The notes under the pieces were generated by a model. It searched no databases. It saw only the letters and a program-made list of their open reading frames with translations, and was not told where the DNA came from. From Methylococcaceae bacterium UBA662 (GTDB lineage Bacteria > Pseudomonadota > Gammaproteobacteria > Methylococcales > Methylomonadaceae): a DNA stretch of 12,327 bases. The position numbers were made by a program, and so were the translations under genes. Where the stretch lies: the NCBI GenBank assembly GCA_002299425.1, contig DBNW01000031.1, positions 1-12,327 on the forward strand, given 5' to 3'. Of this stretch, positions 1-7,198 are shown in pieces. How positions within the stretch are numbered: position 1 is the stretch's first letter; every line of letters starts with the position of its first letter.

Positions 1-467
1 TAGGCCGCAACGATGTCGGGCGGGTCGCGGCGGTCGGCAGTGTCGCGCTGACCGAGAAAATGATTGTGGAGCGCTATTCCCATGTCATGCACATCGTCTC
101 CAATGTGGTCGGCACCTTGTTGCCCGGCAAAAATGCCTTCGATGTGCTGGCAGCCACCTTCCCGGCGGGTACGGTCAGCGGTGCGCCGAAAATCCGCGCC
201 ATGGAAATCATCGACGAACTGGAACCGGTCAAGCGCGGCATTTATGCCGGTGCCGTGGGCTATTTGTCCTGGTCGGGCAACCTGGACACCGCCATCGCCA
301 TCCGCACGGCAGTGATCAAAGACGGCGTCCTGCATATCCAAGCCGGGGCCGGCATCGTTTACGATTCGATACCGGACAATGAATGGGAAGAAACCCTCAA
401 CAAAGGCCGCGCCATTTTTCGTGCGGTGAGCATGGCCGAAGCCGGCCTGGACGGGGGGTTGGCATGA
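1..467 (+). CDS. trpE: Anthranilate synthase component I (TrpE), C-terminal part
   Basis: Catalyses formation of anthranilate from chorismate, using ammonia from the TrpG subunit, as the first committed step of tryptophan synthesis in the cytoplasm. The gene enters from the left; the reading frame is set by the codon for GRNDVGRVA beginning at base 3, leaving about 154 residues. Visible chorismate-enzyme motifs are GRNDVGRVA, VMHIVSNVVG, the FPAGTVSGAPKIRAMEII block, the GIYAGAVGY block, the IAIRTAVI strand and the QAGAGIVYDS block near the end. These are the C-terminal hallmarks of TrpE/PabB enzymes. The feedback-inhibition region (N-terminal) lies outside the window. The stop overlaps the trpG start by 4 nt (ATGA), so translation is probably coupled. 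PabB is the main alternative; the adjacent overlapping amidotransferase and the LEPVKRGIYAGAVGY wording favour TrpE. Confidence 0.93.
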   Translation, partial: GRNDVGRVAAVGSVALTEKMIVERYSHVMHIVSNVVGTLLPGKNAFDVLAATFPAGTVSGAPKIRAMEIIDELEPVKRGIYAGAVGYLSWSGNLDTAIAIRTAVIKDGVLHIQAGAGIVYDSIPDNEWEETLNKGRAIFRAVSMAEAGLDGGLA

Positions 468-1051
468 GCATCCATGTGGTCATGATCGATAACTACGACT
501 CGTTCACCTACAATCTGGTGCAATACTTAGGTGAACTGGGCGCTAAAGTCACCGTGGTTCGTAACGACCAAGTCAGTGTCGAGGGCATTGAACGCTTGTT
601 GCCCGATAAAATCGTCATCTCGCCCGGCCCGTGCACACCCAAGGAAGCTGGCATATCGGTCGCCGCCATCAACCATTTCAAAGGCGTAAAGCCCATTCTG
701 GGCGTCTGCCTGGGCCACCAAAGCATCGGCTATGCCTTCGGCGGCCACATCGTCCATGCCAAACGCATCATGCACGGCAAGACCTCCGCCGTTTATCACC
801 GTGATTTGGGCGTGTTCCAAGGCTTAACCAATCCGTTCACCGCCACCCGCTACCACTCTTTGGTGATCGAACAAGCAAGCTTGCCCGATTGTCTGGAAAT
901 CACCGCCTGGACTCAAGATGAAACCGGCACTATCGAGGAAATCATGGGCGTGCGCCATAAAACCTTGGCTATCGAAGGCGTGCAATTCCACCCCGAGTCC
1001 ATCTTGACCGAACACGGCCATGATTTATTGCGGAATTTTTTGCTGAAGTGA
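464..1051 (+). CDS. trpG: Anthranilate synthase component II, glutamine amidotransferase (TrpG/PabA)
   Basis: A class I glutamine amidotransferase of 195 residues that hydrolyses glutamine and channels ammonia to TrpE. The start at 464 (MSIHVVMIDNYDSFTYNL) is preferred over an upstream in-frame ATG at 383 because the DNYDSFTYN motif normally lies a few residues from the N-terminus and the 464 ATG overlaps the trpE stop. The oxyanion block SPGPCTPKEAG, the nucleophile elbow GVCLGHQSIG with the catalytic cysteine, the YHSLV segment and the GVQFHPESI block with the catalytic His and Glu are all present, so the enzyme should be active. Length is normal for the family. Such a subunit can also serve PabB in folate synthesis; which role dominates cannot be read from the sequence. 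trpD and trpC, common downstream partners, are not present; hypB follows after 75 nt with no clear terminator between them. Confidence 0.93.
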   Translation: MSIHVVMIDNYDSFTYNLVQYLGELGAKVTVVRNDQVSVEGIERLLPDKIVISPGPCTPKEAGISVAAINHFKGVKPILGVCLGHQSIGYAFGGHIVHAKRIMHGKTSAVYHRDLGVFQGLTNPFTATRYHSLVIEQASLPDCLEITAWTQDETGTIEEIMGVRHKTLAIEGVQFHPESILTEHGHDLLRNFLLK

Positions 1052-1113
1052 CCCATGCCTGAACGGTGCCTTGAACCCGTTTTTAGGTTTTACTGCGTAC
1101 CCCCAAGCTTTTT

Positions 1114-1119
1114 CAGGAG
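1114..1119 (+). promoter_or_regulatory. Ribosome binding site of hypB
   Basis: CAGGAG lies 7 nt before the hypB ATG at 1127 and fixes that start. A TTGAAC hexamer at 1071-1076 could be a -35 element, but the hexamer at the right distance (TGCGTA, 1094-1099) is a poor -10, so I do not call a promoter here. Confidence 0.7.
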
Positions 1120-1126
1120 CTAGCAC

Positions 1127-1966
1127 ATGTGTACTACCTGTGGTTGTCAAGTTACCGTCGGCAACCGGCATTTTCTGTTGACCCCGCCCCAAACCCAGCC
1201 GGTCACGGCCGTGACCGTGCTCAGCAACTTGTTGCAGCATAATGACGAACAAGCCCACCGTAACCGCAGCCAGTTTGATGCCCACGCGGTGCTGGTGATT
1301 AACCTGATGTCCTCGCCCGGTTCGGGAAAAACGGCACTGTTGGAGGCGACCATCCAAAAGCTCAAGGATACCATCCGCATTGCCGTGATAGAAGGCGACC
1401 TGGAAACCGAAAACGATGCCGAGCGTATCCGCGCCCAAGGCGTGCCGGCTTATCAAATCACCACCGGCACCGCCTGCCATTTGGACGCCCATTTGGTGGC
1501 CGGGGTCTTGCCGCAACTGGATTTGGCAAACATCGACTTGGTGTTCATTGAAAATGTCGGCAATTTGGTCTGTCCGGCCAGTTTTGATTTGGGCCATCAC
1601 CGCAATATCACCTTGCTGTCCGTCACCGAAGGCGACGACAAACCGGCCAAGTATCCGGTGATGTTCCGCGCCGCCGACCGGGTACTGATCACCAAAACCG
1701 ACTTGCTGCCGCATCTGGACGACTTCTCGGTCGAAAAAGCCGAGCGTTGCCAGCGCGCCTTGGCCAGCCCGGTGCCGGTTTTGCCGCTGTCCAGCCGCAC
1801 CGGTGAAGGCATGGACGTTTGGCTGGACTGGTTGCAGCAGGAAGTCAGTGACCACAGGCAGCGGGTTGCAAACCACCAAACGCTCAAGCCAAAAATGCAG
1901 GAAGACGGACTGAAACGACACCAACCGGAGCCGCGCCCGCGTTTCCGGCCGGTCGCCCGCACTTAA
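1127..1966 (+). CDS. hypB: Hydrogenase nickel incorporation GTPase HypB
   Basis: Cytoplasmic GTPase of 279 residues that, in known systems, works with HypA to deliver nickel to the [NiFe]-hydrogenase large subunit. The N-terminus MCTTCGC carries the CxxCxC high-affinity nickel motif (Cys2, Cys5, Cys7) as in the E. coli type. The linker to the G domain has no histidine-rich run. The P-loop SSPGSGKT ends at residue 69, EGDLETENDAERI follows at about 89, and the G-domain metal site has Cys117-His118 in TGTACHLDAH and Cys149 in ENVGNLVCPASFDLG. The guanine-specificity motif reads TKTD (189-192) in place of the usual NKxD. After the family core ends near residue 240 there is a roughly 39-residue basic, proline-containing tail of unknown purpose. 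It is followed by hypD after 18 nt, so the two are probably co-transcribed. No hypA precedes it. Confidence 0.96.
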   Translation: MCTTCGCQVTVGNRHFLLTPPQTQPVTAVTVLSNLLQHNDEQAHRNRSQFDAHAVLVINLMSSPGSGKTALLEATIQKLKDTIRIAVIEGDLETENDAERIRAQGVPAYQITTGTACHLDAHLVAGVLPQLDLANIDLVFIENVGNLVCPASFDLGHHRNITLLSVTEGDDKPAKYPVMFRAADRVLITKTDLLPHLDDFSVEKAERCQRALASPVPVLPLSSRTGEGMDVWLDWLQQEVSDHRQRVANHQTLKPKMQEDGLKRHQPEPRPRFRPVART

Positions 1967-1980
1967 GGTTTTAAGGCAAA
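1962..1980 (+). repeat. 19-nt short repeat, copy 1 (hypB end / hypD leader)
   Basis: CTTAAGGTTTTAAGGCAAA covers the hypB stop codon and the gap before hypD. It matches 18 of 19 bases with 7911-7929 in the pilV upstream region, in the same orientation. Function is unknown. Confidence 0.5.
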
Positions 1981-1984
1981 CCCC

Positions 1985-3094
1985 ATGCCCACCGCCCAAG
2001 AATGGCTAACAAAAATTACCGCCCTGCCGTTGCCGGACAAGGTGCGGTTAATGAATGTCTGCGGCGGCCACGAGCGCTCCATTGCCTTAGCCGGTTTACG
2101 CAGTGCCTTGCCCCGTCAGATTGACCTGATACCCGGCCCCGGTTGCCCGGTTTGCGTTTGCCCGGAGCAAGACATTTATCTGGCCATACAACTGGCCTTG
2201 CAAGAAAACACGGTCTTGACCAGCTTTGGCGATATGCTGCGGGTGCCGGTCAATGTCGGCAAAAACAGCATCCGCTCGTTGGCGCAGGCTAAGGCCGCCG
2301 GGGCCGATGTGCGGCCCATCGCCTCGCCCCAGGAAGCCGTTCGGATAGCCTTAACCGAGCCTGACAAAACCGTGGTGTTCTTCGTCGCCGGTTTTGAAAC
2401 CACCATCGCCCCCGTGGCCGCCCTGCTCGCCGAGGGCATGCCCGACAATTTGCTGCTGTTGCTGAGCGGACGCCTGACGTGGCCCGCCGTGGCCATGTTG
2501 CTGGAGTCTGGGCAGCCGGGCTTTGACGCCCTGATCGCGCCGGGGCATGTGGCAACGGTGATGGGGGCGCAGGAATGGGCGTTTGTGGTCGAACAGCACC
2601 GTCTGCCGGCGGCGGTCGCCGGGTTTTCCGTTGACAGCTTGTTGGCGGCGTTTTATTCGGTGTTGCGGCAAGTGATTGAGAAAAAACAATTTTTGGACAA
2701 TTGTTACCGGCAAGCAGTGAAACCCGAAGGCAACCTTTGGGCCAAGCGGCTGATTGCCGAGCACTTAACTGTGGTCGATGCGCCGTGGCGCGGCATCGGC
2801 GTCATCCCGGCCTCCGGCTTTGCATTGCAAGACCGCCATGCCCGGCACAATGCCCGTCTGCGTTACCCTAAGTTGGCCCGAGCAGCCCGTGATCGTGCCG
2901 GCACCATGCCGCCCGGTTGCGATTGCGCCGGGGTGGTGTTGGGCAAGATTACGCCGCTGCAATGCCGTATCTACGGTTCGCCGTGTACCCCGCGCACACC
3001 GGTGGGGCCGTGCATGGTGTCGGATGAAGGCACTTGCCGGATCTGGTGGTCGGAAGGCTTGCGTAAAGCCCCTGAAGGTGCCGAGGTTTGCTGA
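1985..3094 (+). CDS. hypD: Hydrogenase maturation protein HypD
   Basis: Cytoplasmic iron-sulfur protein of 369 residues which, with HypC and HypE, builds the Fe(CN)2CO group of [NiFe] hydrogenases. The family motifs are complete: VCGGHE (Cys26 to Glu30), PGPGCPVCVCP (Cys54 and Cys57), FGDMLRVP, AGFETT (135-140), APGHV (185-189), RPWRG-like PWRGIG and the C-terminal cysteine-rich part with Cys312, Cys314, Cys327, Cys334, Cys343 and Cys351 (GCDCAG, CRIYGSPCTP, VGPCMVSDEGTC), which holds the [4Fe-4S] ligands. Length is normal for the family. The chaperone HypC, which forms a complex with HypD and is often encoded directly before it, is not encoded between hypB and hypD or elsewhere in the window. 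Its stop overlaps the start of hypF by 7 nt, which implies translational coupling. The start has only a weak ribosome-binding site. Confidence 0.97.
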   Translation: MPTAQEWLTKITALPLPDKVRLMNVCGGHERSIALAGLRSALPRQIDLIPGPGCPVCVCPEQDIYLAIQLALQENTVLTSFGDMLRVPVNVGKNSIRSLAQAKAAGADVRPIASPQEAVRIALTEPDKTVVFFVAGFETTIAPVAALLAEGMPDNLLLLLSGRLTWPAVAMLLESGQPGFDALIAPGHVATVMGAQEWAFVVEQHRLPAAVAGFSVDSLLAAFYSVLRQVIEKKQFLDNCYRQAVKPEGNLWAKRLIAEHLTVVDAPWRGIGVIPASGFALQDRHARHNARLRYPKLARAARDRAGTMPPGCDCAGVVLGKITPLQCRIYGSPCTPRTPVGPCMVSDEGTCRIWWSEGLRKAPEGAEVC

Positions 3095-5361
3095 ACCCCT
3101 CCGGCACCGTGGCGCTGCAAGCGGTTCGGGTTGTGGTCACCGGCAGGGTGCAAGGCGTGGGCTACCGCCCCTTTGTGAGTCGGCTGGCCCATGAATTGGG
3201 CTTGACCGGTTGGGTGCGTAACTGCGGCGGGCAGGTGGAAATCCACGCCGAAGGCACCGCCGATGCCTTGGCGGATTTTATTTCCGGCCTGAAGCGCCAT
3301 GCCCCGCCGCTGGCGCGGCCGCAAGTGAGCGAAGCGCACGCACGGGAACCAACCGGTTACAACGCTTTTGAGATTCTCACCAGCACCGCCCCGGCTACGG
3401 CCAACCACCACATCCCGCCCGATTATTTTGTTTGCCGCGACTGCCTGGCCGAGCTGCACAACCCCAAGGAACGGCGTTACCGCTACCCGTTCATCAACTG
3501 CACCCAATGCGGGCCGCGTTACACCCTCATCGACCGCTTGCCTTACGATAGGCCGAATACCGCAATGGCCGGTTTTGTCTTGTGTCCAGAGTGCCAAAAA
3601 GACTACCACAACCCCCTGGACCGCCGTTACCATGCCCAGCCGTTGGCTTGCCCGCACTGTGGCCCTAGTTTGACTTACCAGCAGCCCGGTTTGGCCGATC
3701 AAACCGGCAACGAAGCCGCCTTGTCAGCTTGTTTGGCGGCATTGAGGGCGGGCTTGATTGTCGCCGTTAAAGGCATAGGCGGCTACCATTTGCTCTGTGA
3801 CGCCAGCCGGGCCGATACCATCAGCCGCCTGCGTGTGCGCAAACACCGCCCCGATAAGCCCTTGGCGGTGTTGCTGCCGTGGCGGGGCGAAAACGGCTGG
3901 GCACTGGCCGTGCGGGTGGCGGCTCTGCAGGAAGCGGAAAAAGCCTGCCTAGTCTCGCCGCTGCGGCCCATCGTGTTGGTGAAAAAACGCGCAAACCCGC
4001 TGCTGGCCGACACCCTAGCCCCCGGTTTGGCGGAAGTCGGCCTGATGCTGCCGTACAGCCCGTTGCACCATTTGTTGGCGGATGGCTTTGGCGGTGCCTT
4101 AGTGGCGACTTCGGCTAACGTCAGCGGCGAGCCGGTGTTGACCGAAGCCGAGGCGGTGACCAGCCGCCTGGCGCAGGTGGCCGATGCCTTTTTGCATCAT
4201 GACCGGCCCATCCGCCGCCCCGCCGATGACGGCGTTTATCGGCGCATAGCCGGCACACTGAGGCCGGTGCGGGTAGGGCGCGGCGGTGCGCCGATAGAAT
4301 GGACACTGCCGTTCACATTCCGCCAGCCGCTGTTAGCGGTCGGCGCCGACCTTAAAAACACCGTGGCCTTAGGCTTCGGCGACCGGGTGGTGGTGTCCCC
4401 GCACATCGGTGATTGGGGCAGCCTAAGAAGTCAGCAGGTGTTTGAACAAGTGGTTGCCGATTTTCAAGCGTTGTACGGCATTAAACCGGCCGCCATCGTC
4501 TGCGACGCCCATCCGGGCTACCATTCCCGGCGCTGGGCCGAACAGTCCGGCTTGCCGGTGCTGCCGGTGCTGCACCACCACGCCCATGCTTCGGCATTGG
4601 CCGGCGAACACGGCCTGGCCGAAGCCTGTTTGGTGTTTACCTGGGACGGCTTAGGTTTCGGCGCGGACGGCGGCAGTTGGGGCGGGGAAACCTTGCTGGG
4701 CCAGCCCGGCCAGTGGCGGCGGGTGGGTTCGCTGCGGCCTTTTGCTTTGCCGGGTGGCGATAAAGCCAGCCGCCAGCCTTGGCGGTGTGCGCTTGCGCTG
4801 TGCTGGGAACTGGGGGAAGACTGGCCGGACTGCCCGGAGGATAGCCAGTGGCTGAAAGCGGCTTGGCAGCGCCAAATCAATTGCCCTGTGTCGAGTTCAG
4901 CCGGGCGCCTGTTTGATGCCGCCGCCGCCCTTACCGGCATCGCCCCCCATGCCAGCTACGAAGGCCACGCCGCCATGCGCCTGGAAGCCTGTAGCCATGA
5001 GACCGCAACCGTCATTGCCTTGCCCCTGTCGGGTAACGCCGATGGCTTATGGGTGACGGACTGGGGGCCCTTGGTCGGTTTTTTAAAAAACAAAGCGATA
5101 AACCCGGCCGAGCGGGCTTCGGTGTTCCATGCCAGTTTAGCCGCCGCCATTGTCGAGCAAGCACTGGCCCAGCGGCAGCACTGTTCCGTAACCACGGTAG
5201 GCCTGACCGGCGGTGTGTTCCAAAACCGTTTGCTGACGGAACAGGCATTATCCGGCTTGGAAAAACACGGCTTCAAGGTGCTGTTGCACGAACAAATCCC
5301 GGCAGGTGATGGCGGCATCAGTTTTGGCCAGTTGATTGAGGCGGGCGGCCGAAACCGTTAG
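3088..5361 (+). CDS. hypF: Carbamoyltransferase HypF
   Basis: Full-length HypF of 757 residues, which activates carbamoyl phosphate with ATP and transfers the carbamoyl group to HypE as the source of the cyanide ligands. Domains in order: acylphosphatase-like (about 12-100, VVVTGRVQGVGYRPFV); zinc-finger region with four CxxC pairs (Cys116/119, 138/141, 166/169, 188/191); YrdC/Sua5-like ATP-binding domain (about 210-400, VKGIGGYHLLCDA, KHRPDKPLAVL, ATSANVSGEP); and Kae1-like transferase domain (about 415-757, VGADLKNT, HHHAH at 496-500, FTWDGLGFGADG, SSAGRLFDAAAALTG, GLTGGVFQN). The chosen start is TTG at 3088, overlapping the hypD stop, with GAAGG about 9 nt upstream. GTG at 3109 is a possible alternative and would still leave the acylphosphatase domain intact. 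The HypE acceptor is not encoded in the window. Confidence 0.96.
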   Translation: MLNPSGTVALQAVRVVVTGRVQGVGYRPFVSRLAHELGLTGWVRNCGGQVEIHAEGTADALADFISGLKRHAPPLARPQVSEAHAREPTGYNAFEILTSTAPATANHHIPPDYFVCRDCLAELHNPKERRYRYPFINCTQCGPRYTLIDRLPYDRPNTAMAGFVLCPECQKDYHNPLDRRYHAQPLACPHCGPSLTYQQPGLADQTGNEAALSACLAALRAGLIVAVKGIGGYHLLCDASRADTISRLRVRKHRPDKPLAVLLPWRGENGWALAVRVAALQEAEKACLVSPLRPIVLVKKRANPLLADTLAPGLAEVGLMLPYSPLHHLLADGFGGALVATSANVSGEPVLTEAEAVTSRLAQVADAFLHHDRPIRRPADDGVYRRIAGTLRPVRVGRGGAPIEWTLPFTFRQPLLAVGADLKNTVALGFGDRVVVSPHIGDWGSLRSQQVFEQVVADFQALYGIKPAAIVCDAHPGYHSRRWAEQSGLPVLPVLHHHAHASALAGEHGLAEACLVFTWDGLGFGADGGSWGGETLLGQPGQWRRVGSLRPFALPGGDKASRQPWRCALALCWELGEDWPDCPEDSQWLKAAWQRQINCPVSSSAGRLFDAAAALTGIAPHASYEGHAAMRLEACSHETATVIALPLSGNADGLWVTDWGPLVGFLKNKAINPAERASVFHASLAAAIVEQALAQRQHCSVTTVGLTGGVFQNRLLTEQALSGLEKHGFKVLLHEQIPAGDGGISFGQLIEAGGRNR

Positions 5362-5366
5362 GGCGA

Positions 5367-5446
5367 GTAGCCCGGATGGGGCGTCGCGTAATCCGGGCCG
5401 CGTGGTTTTAATGTAACCGCATTGCGTTACGCTTCATGCGGGCTAC
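5367..5446. repeat. Pair of REP-like hairpins in inverted orientation
   Basis: The gap between convergent hypF and the BatD-like gene is filled by two related palindromic units facing each other. Unit 1 (5367-5397) begins GTAGCCCGGATG and closes with AATCCGGG. Unit 2, read on the minus strand from 5446 to 5413, begins GTAGCCCGCATGAAGCG and closes with AATGCGGTTAC. Where unit 1 has GGAT/ATCC in its stem, unit 2 has GCAT/ATGC, so both sides of the stem changed together. The outer arms GTAGCCCG (5367-5374) and CGGGCTAC (5439-5446) are perfect inverted repeats. This is the layout of paired REP elements. It may also end transcription or protect the 3' ends of the two converging transcripts. No RAYT-type transposase is encoded here. 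Confidence 0.75.
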
Positions 5447-5461
5447 TGGCTAGGTGTCCGT

Positions 5462-7150
5462 CTAACTCGGGTACAGTGGCTGTAACGAAGAATCAACTTT
5501 ATCGGCCATTTTCTTTCGGGCCTTGTTTTCGCTGAAGGCTTGGAATAGCGCCTTGCCTTGCCAAGCTTGCGCGGAATTTTTTCCGTACAGCACCCGGTTC
5601 AATTGCCCCATCTCATCCCGCAAGCGGGCTTCGCAATGCTGAGCGATTGCGCCCAGGCTGGTCTCCCCATACTGCTCGTGTCCCCAGGCTAACAAGGCGT
5701 TTTTAGCCGCCACCGCATCATTGGCCTGACAGGCTTGGCGCAAACGGCTGACGGCCGCGTCTTGGCGCGTATGGGAAGGCTCCGGTGCTGCATCGACCGA
5801 TGTTTTCGATGGCGTTTTCAGCCAAAAAAACACGCCCGTCAACAGCCAGCCGCAGGCCAGTAATGCCGACAGCACGGGCCAGAAAAAAGCGTGCTGCGGC
5901 GGGTCGGCCGGTTGCTTGCTTGCCGCTGTTTGCCCAGGTAAATCAGGCGTGCTGACTTCGGTAGGTGTTGATGCGTGGGGTGCGCCCACGACGGTTACGG
6001 TCATTGCCGGCAGCTTGGCCCAGACCATTTTTTCGGTCAGGGTATTGAACCAGGGGATGGCCACTTCGGGTAAGGTGTAGGTTCCCGGTTGGTTGGGCAT
6101 AAACGCCCATTTTTCTTGGCGTTGGGCAATCACCCCACCGGCCACTTGTTGTTCGCTCAAGGCCGGCTGGTCGGCATAGGTTTTTATGCCGTCGTTATCG
6201 AAGCCCGCGTTAAGTTCGGGCAATTGCCCGATGCTGGCACCTCGTGCGGTCAAGGTGAGTGTCCGGGTCAGCGGTTCGCCCACGTTCATGTTCTGGGTGT
6301 CGCCCGACCAGTGTTGTGTCAGTTCCAGTTGTTCCGCCGGCAGCCACTGCCCGCCGGTAAAGTTGGCCGGTTGCGGGCGCACGTTCAGCGTTACCGGTTT
6401 GGATTCGAGCCGTTGGCTGCGGGTGAACGGGGGGTCTAGAAACGTATTCAACGCCGGCTGCCCGCTCGCCACCACGTCGGCCGTCAACGCTAACGGCGGA
6501 ATGGTCAGGACACCGCTTTTCTGCGGAAAAAGGGCGTAGCTGCGCTCGGTCACTGAATAGTCGATGCCGTTGATGGGGGTGTTGTAATGGCTGTCCTCAC
6601 CGAGCTTTTCGATGACCGCATCGGCAAGCGTAGGCTCTGTCAAACGGGCTTGGGCGATGTCGACCCGGGTGTACAGTTTCAGGGTGTAAATGACTTGCGC
6701 CTGCAAATAAGGATTTTCCGGTGCCGCGCTAACTTCCAAAAACAGCTCGGCATTATGGTTGCCGGAAAGCTGGTCGGTTGCCCCTGCTGTCACGTCTATC
6801 GTTAACGTGGGGCTGCGGTCTTTACCAAAGGAAATGGGTGGGATTAGTAATGTGCCGGATTGTTTGGCCTGCACCGACACCGTCCATTTGCGAGACTGGC
6901 TGTTTTTGCCATTAACCCAAGAGGAACGGTGCGCTTGGCTTTGCCCTAACACTGAAAAATCTTTTTCTAACGGGCTGAAATCCGGGTTTGCATCCGGCGT
7001 TTGCGAGGCGGTAAAAATGATTTGGAAGGTTTCGTCCACGTTAATTGGGTTGCGGTCGACGGATACGGAAATAGCGGCTGCCCGTAGCGACAGCGGCAAC
7101 AAAAGCAAAAAAACCAAGCCAAGCAGGGGGGGCAAAACGCTATTTTTCAT
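5462..7150 (-). CDS. batD: BatD-like protein (oxygen/aerotolerance family), signal peptide and C-terminal membrane anchor
   Basis: A 562-residue protein of the BatD family. The N-terminus has a signal peptide (about 1-26, with a long LLGLVFLLLLPLSL core). The periplasmic part carries BatD features: SVDRNPINVDETF (about 30-42), the DFSVLGQSQ and SGTLLIPPISF blocks (64-108), a second repeat with NPYLQAQVIYTLKLYTRVD (146-164) and YALFPQKSGVLTIPPLAL (205-222). One transmembrane segment lies at about 421-446 (FFWPVLSALLACGWLLTGVFFWL), followed by a cytoplasmic tail of about 115 residues rich in Ala, Gln and charged residues. BatD is usually encoded with a MoxR ATPase and von Willebrand-type BatA/BatB proteins; none is in the window, and its molecular role is not well established. 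The gene lies 48 nt after a Nudix gene on the same strand and is probably co-transcribed. The ATG at 7150 has only a weak ribosome-binding site. Confidence 0.85.
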   Translation of the reverse strand: MKNSVLPPLLGLVFLLLLPLSLRAAAISVSVDRNPINVDETFQIIFTASQTPDANPDFSPLEKDFSVLGQSQAHRSSWVNGKNSQSRKWTVSVQAKQSGTLLIPPISFGKDRSPTLTIDVTAGATDQLSGNHNAELFLEVSAAPENPYLQAQVIYTLKLYTRVDIAQARLTEPTLADAVIEKLGEDSHYNTPINGIDYSVTERSYALFPQKSGVLTIPPLALTADVVASGQPALNTFLDPPFTRSQRLESKPVTLNVRPQPANFTGGQWLPAEQLELTQHWSGDTQNMNVGEPLTRTLTLTARGASIGQLPELNAGFDNDGIKTYADQPALSEQQVAGGVIAQRQEKWAFMPNQPGTYTLPEVAIPWFNTLTEKMVWAKLPAMTVTVVGAPHASTPTEVSTPDLPGQTAASKQPADPPQHAFFWPVLSALLACGWLLTGVFFWLKTPSKTSVDAAPEPSHTRQDAAVSRLRQACQANDAVAAKNALLAWGHEQYGETSLGAIAQHCEARLRDEMGQLNRVLYGKNSAQAWQGKALFQAFSENKARKKMADKVDSSLQPLYPS

Positions 7151-7198
7151 GATGAGTCAAAGAAAGCAGAAGGGGAGAAATGGCATACATCCGCACCG

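Noticed and set aside
383..463. N-terminal extension of TrpG from the ATG at 383
   Set aside because: The family begins a few residues before DNYDSFTYN; the extension lies inside trpE coding sequence and the ATG at 464 fits the usual overlap.
1025..1999. Long open frame on the minus strand opposite hypB (324 codons)
   Set aside because: It lies across the clear hypB gene, its translation has no recognisable motif and is rich in Gln, Gly and His from antisense codon bias. A shadow frame.
2971..3702. 243-codon minus-strand frame opposite hypD/hypF
   Set aside because: It spans the well-supported hypD-hypF junction and shows no motif or ribosome-binding site of its own.
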